NCBI GenBank assembly: GCA_014218235.1
Contig: CM024755.1
Span: 35,856,713 to 35,920,712, forward strand
DNA from: Colocasia esculenta
Taxonomy: Eukaryota > Streptophyta > Magnoliopsida > Alismatales > Araceae
Length of the DNA: 64,000 nucleotides
Direction: 5' to 3'
Positions 35,601 to 48,200 of this stretch are shown piece after piece. The notes below the pieces were generated by a model. That model was not told the origin of the DNA and made no database searches. It saw only the letters and a list, made by a program, of their open reading frames with translations. Every line of letters starts with the position of its first letter. The first letter of the stretch is position 1. The translations under genes and the position numbers were made by a program.

Positions 35601-38600
35601 ATCACCAAACCTAGTTGGTGTAGTGAGATAGCCATTCCTTATGTGGTCCTGGACCATGAGTGGGCCGAAGAACACACCCAGAGTGTGGGTTGCACTCGCC
35701 ATTACAGAGCTTTGACCAGCACAAAACAATTATAATGTGAGTACATCTTATTGTTAGGGTGTTGTTTGATGGAGAGATGAACGGAAGGGAGGTCCCCAGT
35801 GAAGTCGCCATCTCTATGAGAACCAGTTTTTAACAAAGATATCATTTAAAATTTTATTTATTTATTTACATAGACATGGTCTTATTTAGTTCATTTGACC
35901 TCCCCCACTAACCTCAGTTACTGTTAATTAGATCAGCACAAAAACTAAACACCCTTGATTAACCATCAGAGAACCCCTTTGAAATAGAAGAGCGTGACTC
36001 ACAATTAAATGAAACACATTGCAATTGAAGAAAATAAAATTAGAAACATGCATGCCATTTTTTTGGAATTTTTTGTGATTTATTTCATTTTTTATTCATT
36101 TTTATCAATTTTTTATTTTTATTTATTTTTAAATGACCTATTTTATTTATTTAATAATTTTCGTCATTTATTTATTTAAACTATAATCATGTGAATTAAA
36201 TTAATGTTTTCACTTATTTATTTGATTTAAAGAGAGATTAACCTAGGGTGGATCAAAAATAATATGAAACATGACTTGTTTGTTATTTTTAAGTTATGTA
36301 AATTAAACAACAATGTTTATGAAAATTTTTATTAAAGTTTGTCGAAAAATTGGTTGATTTTAATTAAGAAATTAATTGGTGAAGAGCATGAAACAAACGT
36401 GACATTACATACAATTTAAACATCGGAACATAATTAATCATAACAAACTTGGCCCATTAGGCCCATTAACATGTTGAGGAGGTGAACACATGAGAAAATT
36501 TGTCAAATGCCAGCGCAATAAACACATTAGGCCCAATAAGCTTTAAACATGATCATTTATCAAGTCATGGCATAAAGTTACACAATATTTGGCCCATTAA
36601 ACAAGTCCGGCCCAATATGGAAGTCTGGCCTAATAAGGAAGCCCAGTGAACCTTTTTAAAAACTTGAGAAAATTCGTATTGTGCCTTGCACAATATTCCT
36701 TAGGGCTGCCTTGCAGACCCTTCTCCTTGAACTACCTTGCAGTCTAGAAGCCTTGCTTCTTTGGAGTTAGCAAAAATCCACCCCCTTTGGCCTTGGGCGC
36801 CCCCCTCCTTTTATAGGGAATGGGGAGAGACGACATCCCAGTCATTTGAATACCCCGTCCCGGTCATTTACACCATTCCGGTCATTTGCACTTGACTTTT
36901 AGCATATTCCCCTTTATTTCCTTTTTCTTTTTACCCCTCTTTCTTTTTTCCTTTTGTGTTTGTGCCCTTTAGGGCATCGGGAGAGAGCTGCGGCCTACTC
37001 TCTCTCCCCTTCTCTCAGCTCGGCCAGCGTGGGAAGAAGCAGCAGCAGCAGTTGGAGGAGGCGGTGCCAGTGGCGGCGGCGGCTGCTTAGGGCGTCGGCG
37101 ACAGTAGCGGCAACAGCGGCTTGGGATGCCGTCGGTAGCAGCAGAAGCTGCTGAAGGCACCGGCAGCGGCAGCTTGAGGCGCCGGCGGCCACTGCAGAAG
37201 CCGTCAAAAGCAGCGGCGGCAGGGGAAACCAACCCCACCCGCGACGGCTGGGACTCTCGGTGGAACCAGTGCCAGCCCTAAACAGGGCCAGCGGCGGTGG
37301 CAGTGGCCCTGAGGGTCTTCGCCGGCTATATGGGAGGTAACCCCCCTCTTTTTTCTTTTCTTATTTTTTTTCTCTTCTGTCTTCTTTTCTTCTTCTTTTC
37401 TTTGGGCAAAAACCAGTGCAACAATGGTACTCATCATTTGGACAGATATAAGGGGTTGCTGACATGTTGTCGAATATACACAATAGTTCCGCACTAACAC
37501 GGGATATGAGAGCATAGCCACAAGTTTGGAAAATTGTAGGGTATATCTACAATAGGACTTGGACATTCCCGACCTACAAGGAGGGGCATTTTCATAACTT
37601 ACGAGAGTTATATACTTCTGCGATCCAAGAGGCATAAGGATTTTACATAACAAACATATTTGAGCCACAAGAGCATAACTGTAAAAACTCGAGGGTATTC
37701 ATATAATTTCATACCCTTGGTGGGTTTATACGAACAAACAAATGAACGAGCCAACGAATAGCTTTCGACGTTGTTCAACCTTGTTCCACCTGCCAATTCT
37801 TCAATCCAGGGGCTTTATTAATAGAGGCAATCAGACCCCAAATTGACAACCTAGGTCATAAAAATGGCCATTCGGTTTGATGCAAAACAGCCCTTTTAAA
37901 CCAGGTTGGGGTGAAAAAGGGGCCTTTTGACCCTAGTGACATGCAACTTTTAACCTTGGTTAGAACTTAGAACCACCAGGGTCCATTTGGAACCTAGTTG
38001 TATCAACCAATATCCAATGGACCCTGTAGGGGTCCAATTGACCCTGGTTGGACATAAAATGGGCCGCGTGGGAATCATTCCCGATTGGGCCCACTTGGGT
38101 CAAATGTTCCGGGGTGGAATGGACCTGTAGGGGTCTATTTGAACCCAGTTAGGCCCACTGGGGTCAAATGGACTGCGTTGGGTCCTTCCGGGGTCAAATG
38201 GGCCCTGCAGAGGCTTCTTTAGCTACAGTCCCACTTTTTAACCCCCAGTGGCCCCCTATTTGGCCCTCAGGTTTACAACCCAGGCCGGAACAAGGGGCAC
38301 AAGTCCCTATAAGTCTCTTCTGGGACTTCAGCTCTGCTGTAACGGTCGGAACGCGTGTTGGAGGACGAGGAGAGATCGCAGGCTAGTCCATTTGTCATTT
38401 TCCTGGCACCATCAACTAGCTGGGAAAAGTTTGCACTCGTTCGGGCCACATGACACACGTTCCCTATCCCTCCACGAGTGCATAAACAAAACTTTCCTCA
38501 TGATTCTTTGCCGCGACAATATATTTGCTTAAACCCCGGCCCAATGATGCTTGCCAGAATCCGCAAATTAATTTAGAACCACAAGACGTTTGGCTATAAG

Positions 38601-39189
38601 CCATTTGACTGTCGTCGTGGGTGCCGTCCATGTTTAAATCACCTTGTTTGCCGCGAGGGATTCAAAGTAAGACAATATTGGATCCATAGACTCCAAATTG
38701 TGGAGATCCTCCATAGAGCAATAATGTTGGCTTTACGCCATATTCTGTCCACCACCAAATATGAATCATCTTAATGTAGTCAAGGAAAATATGTCTTGAT
38801 TAAATCGAGAAAATAAAGGGTGCAATAGTTATCAAAGGTGACTGAGGCAGTTGCCTTGGCGATTAAGGCAGTCGCCTATGCGATAAGGCCAGATAAGGCA
38901 CCACCAACTCGCCTTGCTAAGGTCCATTACACCTATGCGAACATAGGCTTCCAAAGTCACCTTCCTTGCCCCTGTTCGGCCAACAAAGAGGCCCATTTAA
39001 GCTAGTCATGTTCACTTTCTATTATCATTTAGTGTATTTATATGTATGAGTGTGAATTTGTTTTCTTGCAATGTAGTTTGTTAAACTTTGCATATAGAAA
39101 TGAATGGATTTAGCAAGTCCGAGAATAATTTGGCACATAAGCATGCATAGTTTGATGAAATATATTTGTTTTATGCAATCATTTAGGTG

Positions 39190-39243
<54 letters not shown>

Positions 39244-42200
39244 CTGAACTATATATATTATTTAATCATAATCATATTGCTTTAATCACCTACGTCTAGG
39301 AAGAGGCTGGGGCGACCCCTTGATCGCCTTCGCTGCCTCTCATCCCTAACTACATAGCTTTTCACTAGGAGAGGACCAACTGACCAATACGAGCCAGGAG
39401 GAGACAAGATTGATAACTATGATTTAAATCAATGAGTTATTTGTCTTGGCAAATATTTTGGTCATTAATTTCACTGCATTTGTAATGGTTAAAATTGTGA
39501 TAGGATATGACTCAAGAACTCCAAACAAAGTCATTATATTTATCTTAGCTTAGTTTCATGATAGAACATGGGTTCAACAGAGGCTTAACTAATGAGGCTG
39601 CTAAACAGGAAATAAGAAATTACCAAAGCAAGGACTGTCCCTTCATTTGTGTATGATATCATCCCAACTTGATACACGACCATACTAAAACATGTCATAT
39701 GTGCAATAAAGTTTAGGATTTGTAAATGAAGGTGCAAAAAATAATACAATGAGTCATCAGTATAGTAGTGTATCTCCACTGTAGTGAAAATAATATAGTA
39801 CAGAGACATATATCATACAGCAGTCTAGAATGTTGTCCACTGAAAAAATCAGCTTGGGCGAAAGGCTACGTTGGTCTAGAAACTTTTAACCTTAGATCAC
39901 ATATGGTCTATCATGACAATGGATGAGCAATGAGGGAGAGTAATAGGATGGGAGATGGGAAAAAAGGAGGTCCGGGAAGCTGGAAAGGTGAGATAATAAC
40001 ATCTCCATCCTAGTGCTTTTGAATGCGTTACCAGGCAGCAGAAATGTACGAGGTCTTAGTGTCCCCTATAAAGTCACCTTGGGATTATGCATCGGGAGCG
40101 AAGGCCCCATGGCTGGCCAGAAGAAAATGACTAAGTCTACAGTCTCATGAGCCCTCACCTTCAAACTGACCAGGCTAAAGAAGCCAGAGTCATCCTCTTT
40201 GTGATTGAAGTGAGATGACAGGGAAAGGTGGAAGTTCTACCCTCACTCATACCTGATTATCAGCTGTTCATATGCTGGTAATGCTAGGGAATTGGCAGTC
40301 TGCCCTGTGTGCATGTGTGTTGGGCAGATGTAGAGACCTGAGAAATGTGGCAGCTGAGAGGGATCACTTGCCAGTCAGAGGGTAGGGGTTGAATAGAGGG
40401 AAGCATGTAGTGATAGAAAGCAGAAAAATTCATGTGGAGAGATCACACTGGGAGCAACAGGGATAAAATAGAAAGAAATGGCACTTGTCTGTGTTTAGCT
40501 CAATGGCATTCAACTCCATTTATGGAAAAAAAAAAGGCAATGTTGCAGAGAGAAGGATTTGTAGTCCAAATAGATGAGGATGTTGAGAGATAAGGTGCTT
40601 GTGGTCATGGAAGAAGATAAGGTGCTGATGGTTGATGCAGGCGGTTTTCTCCTGTACTGGGGATCGCACCCCTGAAGTCTGGATTAGTGAGCGCATAGAG
40701 AAACCAGTGTGGACAGTGATAAGGTGCAGACAACTAGCAGATAAGATCTTGCAAGGTGTTTGGAGTGCAGTGCCAAATATGTCAATATCAGAAACCCAAG
40801 GACTGATAACCAAGACATGTTGATAGGATGTGAGTTTCTGTGTCTTCGGGAAATTCTTATTCTGCAGGTAACAAATTGCTTTTGAATCATTGTTTTGTGG
40901 GGCTGAGTTCCAAGTTGAATTTGCATATGAATCCAACATCGAAGTCTACCAAGACACAGTTCAGGCAGGCAATTCACTCAAGTTCATGGTGGCCAAGGTG
41001 GACTGTTGAATGGTCCTAAGCAAGGTTCGACGCATCGGGGAATCGGGGTGAATCAGGTTTTTCCTGATTCGCCACGATTCGCCTGAATCGGGCCGATTCG
41101 CATGGGAATCAGATGGGAATCGGGCAAATCGGGTTTCTCCTGATTCAGCCGAATCGGACCGATTCGATCCGCCACGCCAAACCATGATCCTAAGGGGCTT
41201 GGCTTCCAACGAACCCATGGTGGTTCAATTGCTACAAAATTCAGATCAGCTGGAGCATGGAAGAAGCTTTATTGACCTAGACTGTGATGCGGTACAGAGT
41301 GGAAGAGAGGAGAAGGCGGGAAGGCGGGTGTTGAACCTGGAAAAAATACCGGGATTTAAACAAAGGCTGGGTGATAAATCCGCCCGGAAAAGTACGGAGT
41401 TTCGGGAGAAACCCCCGAACTCTTCCCATTTCGAACACTTGAGATAAACGGGTTCGAATGCATATTTTATTCCGATTTAATTCGGATGACATATTAAATG
41501 TGATGTTTGCCAGGCCAATGTGCATACCCCTCTGTCGGGCAAAATCAACGTCAGTCCCGGTTCGGCGTAATCTACGCGTCGTGCACGTATCCGGGCAGAC
41601 AAACTGACGGCGTTCAAGGACAGAACTAACAGTGCTCCAAACGGTTCTGCAAACGGCGTCAAACGGGCGAGAACAAGCCCCAGGGGCCCACACTTATAGA
41701 AGAGGCCCAGCTGGACACCCCCCGCGGGGGTGTTGGCGCGCAAAACCACCCCCTGCGGGGTGGTTCTGCGCAGAACACCCCCTGCGGGGGGACACCCCCA
41801 GCGGGGGTGTTTCCACGCCTGTCTCCCCTGCCGCAGGCCCCCCCCCCAAGGGGTTCTTTTCTGTGCGCACCCCCCCCCCCCACAGGGGGTTTTAGTGCCA
41901 AATGCCCCAAAGGGGGCCGCAGCACCCCTTTGGCCCCTCAAACCCCTATAAATATGGGGTAGGGGCCATGAAGAAAGGGGACGGGAAAAAAAGGAGGATC
42001 CAAGAGAAAATCTGGAGGAGGAGATCTGAACTCTCATACACAAAGGGAGAAGAGGGAGAAAGGTACCTCTGGTCGTCTCCTCGTATGCCGTCCTCTGCCC
42101 GTGCTCTGGTGAAAACGACCGTGGGTGAAAAGGACGAGGCACTGCAGGTCTATATATTGACCACGCCCTTTTGTAAATAAGTCCTTCTGTGTTTCAAAAT

Positions 42201-45200
42201 AACACGTATGTGAAGGCACACTTATCTTTGTAAAACGCTTAATGGAGGCACATATACCCCATTAAGGACATATATGCAAATGTGATAAAAATGTTTGAGG
42301 ATAATTGTGGATGTCCAAAATGCCATCTATAGTCTCCTAATTTCGGCAAGGTCTTTTAATAAACGCATCGTATCAAAGGTCTTCGAGTTTTCACTTGATG
42401 TAAATAAAACACCGACTCTAGTCGGTGGAAAATGTTCCAGTACACGACCACCCCAATCGCCTGATAAAACAGACGCGCATGGAATATATGCATATAAATG
42501 TTCGAGGGCTTAGGGCCTATACTCGATGCACCTAATAAATGTCAAATTTTGACTATTTTCTTAAAACAATCTGGCACGCCCACACATAGATATACATGCA
42601 CCCATATATTTTTCCTACAAATGGATAATATATGTACCCATAAAATAAGTATGGATCCGTCCATCTTTTCCACATCCCCACAACGAGCGAGAGGGAACTT
42701 AGGGTGCAAGACTCTTTCTTTCAAAATAACTTTTCATCATCCCTCCTTACGGAGGTACATGCCATATAAATAGGAAAGAGGGCTTACAATATTTACCAAA
42801 ATGCTTTTTTCCTAAAATTATGCATAAAAAACCCCAAAAATACAGAAAAATAAGAAAACACCACATAAGCCCTATACGGGCTACACAAAAAAATATCTTG
42901 GCCCTCCAAAAATGTGTTGGGGCCTCAAAATTCCAGTAGAGTGTCACCCAACCAAAGAGACGTCGGCTCCGAAGCTCGGCGACGTCGGTAAACGTGTCGG
43001 GTCAAACCGGACATGTGCACGGGTGTCCGCACCATACTGCCTTCATAAAACCCTAGCTCATAGTCACAGCACGGGTGGTCTAATGTTTGTGATGTACCTG
43101 TCCCAAGCAGCATGGGCTGATGATGTAGGTCCCACAGATGGTATGTCGATCTGACGAGAGTAAGGTGTAAGTGTCAACAGAAACCCAAATTGGGGAGAGA
43201 GTTGATAGAAGCAGGCTATATGACTGTCTTTTGGGCTTGCCATGACAAAGGAACATGCAGATTCACCTGTGCTCCTGGAGGAAGGTGCACATAATGGCAG
43301 GGATTCTGCATCTGATGACAAGCAAGATGCAGAGAATGGAGCTCAACCATGTATGGAACCTCCACCTTTCCAAATGTACGGGAGATTTATGACGCTGACT
43401 CTGAAAGGGATGTGAGAGGCTATCTGGCTATGATGTTCATATGGTGCCTTGTTAAGGCACCATTCCAAAGATCTCAATGCCTCCAATTGGCATCCACTTC
43501 AGGAGGCATTTGGGGACAGCAGGCAGATGGCTGCACTTGGAGGTTCTGCTCCATTAGGTGCTCTCTCCAACTTTGTCTTGGGGGGTGAGAAAATTATGAT
43601 CTTTTCTTATGTGGTTTGGAGGATCATGAGGAGGATCTCGAACCTGGGGACAATCCAATCATGTCATTGCTTACTGATTGAGGAATTTTGCACCAGCTTC
43701 AAGTGAAAAGTTTACCAGGGACAGGATCAGCTGCTCAATGCTGGAGGGAGTCTGATGCAACTTTTATGCAGCAGCATAGATCCCTGCAACATATATATGC
43801 GTTGGAACACTTTTTGTTAAAGGAAATGCTTTATCTGCGGCAAGGTTTGCCGGATCGGAATCGGGAGGCGAATCGGATTTTTCTTGATCCGATTCGATTC
43901 CCCCCGAATCGACCCGAATCGATTCGAATCGGATCGATTCTCATGGGTATAATATATATATTATACATAATATATCATATATATGATATTTATAATGTAT
44001 AATATATATTACTAATATGATATAATAATATTATATATATGAGGCGAATCGGACCGAATCGATGGAATAGAGAATCGGCTTTTCCATGATTCACCCCGAT
44101 TCGGGAGAATCGGGCCGATCTGATTCGATCCGCCAAACCATGATCTGCGGGAAGCAGGGATTCTCATAAGCAGCAGCCAAGATTTGGTTGTATTTTTGGT
44201 CCTGCCCAATTTATTCTAGGCAGGGACATCATGTTTTATTACTTCAGGCACAAGAGATGGGCCACCATTCTGTATATCACATTTCACCTCCATGAAATAT
44301 GTGATATTATCCACTCTCCGAGAAAGTCATATGCAAAACACATACTTATCCAGAAATTATCAAACTACCCTGAGTATTCAAATTTTAGCTGCCATCAAGA
44401 AATAATCCTGCTCAGAGAAATGCTTTGTACATGATGATGAATGTATTTTTGTCAAACAGATTTTTAACTTTCCAACACACCAAGTAAAGGTCACTCTTTT
44501 GGTGAAGGATGTCGTATAAATTAAAACGCAACTCTAACCCTTCAAGATATTAATTGGGTTAGGAGAAGAAAATGGAGGTCAGTAGAATTTGTTCTTATTT
44601 GCAATTGATGATTAAGCAATAAAGTAGACACTGCACATCTTCACTTTTAGTATTACAGTAATTAACAGAGAAATAGCTTGGCAACCTATGGAGCACAATG
44701 ATCCAACTGATGTAAGACAAATGGGTATGACCCTAGAATGCGGAAGCTGCCAATCCAGATAGGGATCAGCCAACAATTCCAGGGTGGTAGCCCCTTGAAT
44801 CATAGAAATTCCAGCCGAATCGGCCTGAATTGGAGAAATCGGCCTGGATTGACCAATTTTGCCACACATTTTTCTTTCTTGTTGTTGGATGCGAAATAAA
44901 TATAACACTTTCTCCTTTAATTTGATTTTTATTTTGTTGCAGGGCGTGCCAATCTGTTTAACAGAAAAGTTTGAGACTCGCTTATTGTGAGATTCAAGTG
45001 TCCATTTACTAAACGGTTGCACCTTTATTTAAAGTATTTGTTCTGCATGTTAATTTTATTAGGTGATTTGGGTTTCGTGTACTGAACCCTTTCTCCACCG
45101 ACCGAAGTCGATGTTAATTTATACCGGATTGAATCCAAACACTCTTGATAGTAAAGTCAAGATTTACATTTAATAGAGACAAAGATATGGAAAATTTTAT

Positions 45201-48200
45201 TTTAGCAGACAAAATAGGTTTTAAAAAAAAGGGGAAGCATATGCTCCAATTACAAATTTAACATGCACTTTTGACTGAACAAACGGGCATAAACCCAAGA
45301 ATTTATTTAACATTTGAACGGGTCATGTCTTGAGCAGAGTTTCCACATGGGCGGAGTTTTCACATAAAGACACATACAAACATATGATGAACATATGGTC
45401 GTACCTCGGGCAGAATCTCCGCATAGGCAGAGTCTCCCCATGGAAGTACACATATATGAACATACGAACATTTTTCTCTCATGAAGTCCAGCTCGACATG
45501 AGGGTACAAACACTTAATATATTTTTATCTCCATGGAGTCCAGCTCAACATGGAGATAAGAACACGAACATTTAAATTTCATCCCCCCATGGAGTTCAGC
45601 TCAACATGGGGGGGATTTACACGGAGGTTTTACAGTCGGAGGAGAAGATCTTGTCTTGCCGAGCACAAACACCTTTACACCGAGCACGAGCAAAGCTTCG
45701 ACCCTCAAGATCTCTTTTTTTCTTTCAAAGATCCGACCCCTCGGCCATCCGACCATTGGGGTATTTATAGGAGTTTCCCCCTGTTGGGAAGGAGAGAGAT
45801 CTACCCGAAGGGGCTCCCTTCGGCTAGATACCTACTCGGAGGGAGTCCCTCCGAGTAGGGAATTCCATACCCGAAGGGAGAGTCCCTCCTACAACCCCAG
45901 GGTTCACCGGGGGTTGTTTGTTGCTCTTCGTGCTACTTGTGACGAGAGGACTTGGGCTTCATCCTTGGTGTCCTTCCGACGAAGACGAAGAGTTGTTGTA
46001 TTCTTCTTCAAACATTGGTCTTGTTGACCGTCAAAGATCTTGAACTTGTCTTCTTCTCCGAAACGTTGTTCTTCTTGAACTTGTACTCCGTCGCATGGTT
46101 TTGCACGGCGGAGCGAATCGGCTCGATTCGCCCGCATCGGAGCGAATCGACGCCGGCCCGTAAGCATGATCCGCCTGGATCCGCCGTCCGCCAGGGAATC
46201 GACCGGATCCGCCTCGATCCGGCCCGATTCGCCCGGCCCGATTCGCTCCGCTTCGCCCCGCCACGTAAGAAACCCCCGACGCCCTGCGAATCGAGACTGT
46301 GCAGTCCCGATTCGCAGGAGCCACGCCGCAAGAGCCCTTTTCCCCCCTTTTTCCCCCTTCTCTCTCAAGGAAACGCCAGATCCACACTCTAGGAGACCCA
46401 AGGAGGCTTCCTAGGTGGATTGGAAGGTGCTTGGAGGTGTTCTTGGGCTTCTCTCATCCCTCTCTTCATCTTTTTCACTGTTTTGAAGGTAAGTCTCATT
46501 CTATCTTCCATTTTTTTCTGTTTTTTGTTGATGGATGGGATTCATGGGAGGTATATTCATGGGAGATGATGTTGCAAGTGATTAGTGTTCACTTGCAACC
46601 ATTTCTCCCTTGAATCTTCCATTTTTTAACATAGATTTACCCATTTTCTCCTATTTTCGAATTTCTGAAAATATTTTTTTAAAAAATCAAAATAATTGAA
46701 ACATGATATAGCAAGTGTTTAATGTTTAGTTTCCACCATTTCTCCTTTGAATCTACATTTCTTCCACAATTTGGCCATGTTCTTCCATTTTTTATTTTCT
46801 GAAATTATTTAAATAAACAGAAATTGCAACGAAATTATATTTTTAAAAAATCAAAATTTAGAACCATGATGTTGCAAGTGTTTAATGTTCACTTGCAACA
46901 TTTCTCTCTTGAATCTTGAATTTTTCCACATACATTTGCCCATTTTCTTGTAATTTTGAATTTCTGAAAATATTTGTTTAAAAAATCAAAATAATTCAAA
47001 CATGAGGGTGTAAGTGTTTAATGTTCACTTTCCACCATTTCTCTCTTCAATCTTAAAATTTTCCACATAGATTTGCCCTTTTTCTTTTAATTTTGAATTT
47101 CTGAAAATATTTGTTTAAAAATTCAAAATAATTCAAACATGATGGTGTAAGTGTTTAATGTTCACTTTCCACCATTTCTCATTTGAATCTATCTTTCTTA
47201 CACATACTTTTGGCCATGTTCATCTAATTTTTTATTTCTGAATTTATTTATAAAAAAATCAGAATATATTTTTTAGATGAAATTTAATGAATAACTATTT
47301 TATGTAGATGGCACCGAAGAAAGCTGCTAGTGAGGACATTGGGTGGCAGCACGGGACTGCAATAGGCAGTAGGCACAATTACAAGTGCAACTACTGCGGC
47401 CATACGGGCCAAGGAGGGGGCGTCTCCCGCCTCAAGAAGCACCTTGCAGGTGGGCGGCTTGCAGGGTACCAAGATGTCCAAGGTTGTAAATCCGTGCCTG
47501 CTGAAGTGAAGCGGCTCATGATTGAACACTTGAAGGGTGTTCGTGCTGAGTCGCAAAGAAAGAAGGCGGACAAGGGCATGCAGGAGAGGATCATCTCGGG
47601 AAGGCAACGAGATGAAGATGACGATGACGAACCTGATGTGCCCCTTATCCCTGAGCAGATAGGGAGCTTTGAGGTTGGGAGTGGTAGTGGTGGCAGTGGT
47701 AGTAGAGTTGGGGGTGAGACGCAGTCCCGTCGGTACTCCAATGTGGGTGATTACTTCACTCATATTCCATCCTCAACCAACGTACCAAACCCAGACAGAG
47801 AGCAAGGGCAAAGGAAGAGATCCACGGGTGTAACCTTAGAAGAGGTGGATCCGCATTTATATTCTCGGGAGCATGGAAAACAAACCAGAATTGATGATGC
47901 ATACAACAAGCAAGGGCCTAGATATAAAGTGGGCCGTGCAGTGGCAAAATGGTGGCATCATTCGGGCATTTCATTCAATGCAGCTAATAGCCCGTATTAC
48001 AAAAGTATGATCCAAGAGGTACAACAACAAGGGCTTCATGTGCAACCACCCTCATCAAGAGACTTGGCAGGGAGATATCTAGATGAAGAAGTGCAGGAGA
48101 TCAAGTCATATATCCAAGGCTTCAAAAAAAAGTGGGAAAAATATGGTTGCACACTCATGTGTGATGGTTGGTCAGGTACGACCAAGAGTAGTCTTATCAA

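Larger units (their letters stand above)
24965..37410 (-). mobile_element. Decayed Ty3/Gypsy retrotransposon (element G)
   Basis: Two similar LTRs (24965-about 26513 and 35817-about 37410) in the same orientation bound a minus-strand internal region with a primer-binding site (35789-35808), broken gag, and a protease-like region, but no reverse transcriptase, RNase H or integrase. The rest (26514-30466) is non-coding with tandem repeats and two hAT insertions. A third hAT element sits in the leader (35273-35449). Matching 5-bp target repeats were not found; the outer right edge is uncertain by some bases. Confidence 0.75.
41460..42620 (+). mobile_element. Partial or solo LTR, family E
   Basis: GC-rich palindromes (41705-41890) precede a TATA box (41946-41955) and GGGGTAGGGGCCATGAAG, as at 10757. 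Later blocks shared with 13850-14470: CATAAGTCC-like text, AATAACACGTATG, CTTTTAATAAACG, ACACCGACTCT.GTCGGT and CTGGCACGCCC. Edges and target duplication could not be fixed. No coding sequence. Confidence 0.55.

Noticed and set aside
44801..44868. Candidate tenth small hAT element
   Set aside because: Flanking 8-mers (CCTTGAAT and TTTTCTTT) do not match and only one end resembles the family.
47284..47763. Minus-strand open frame of 159 codons opposite the transposase start
   Set aside because: Shadow of the transposase exon 1.
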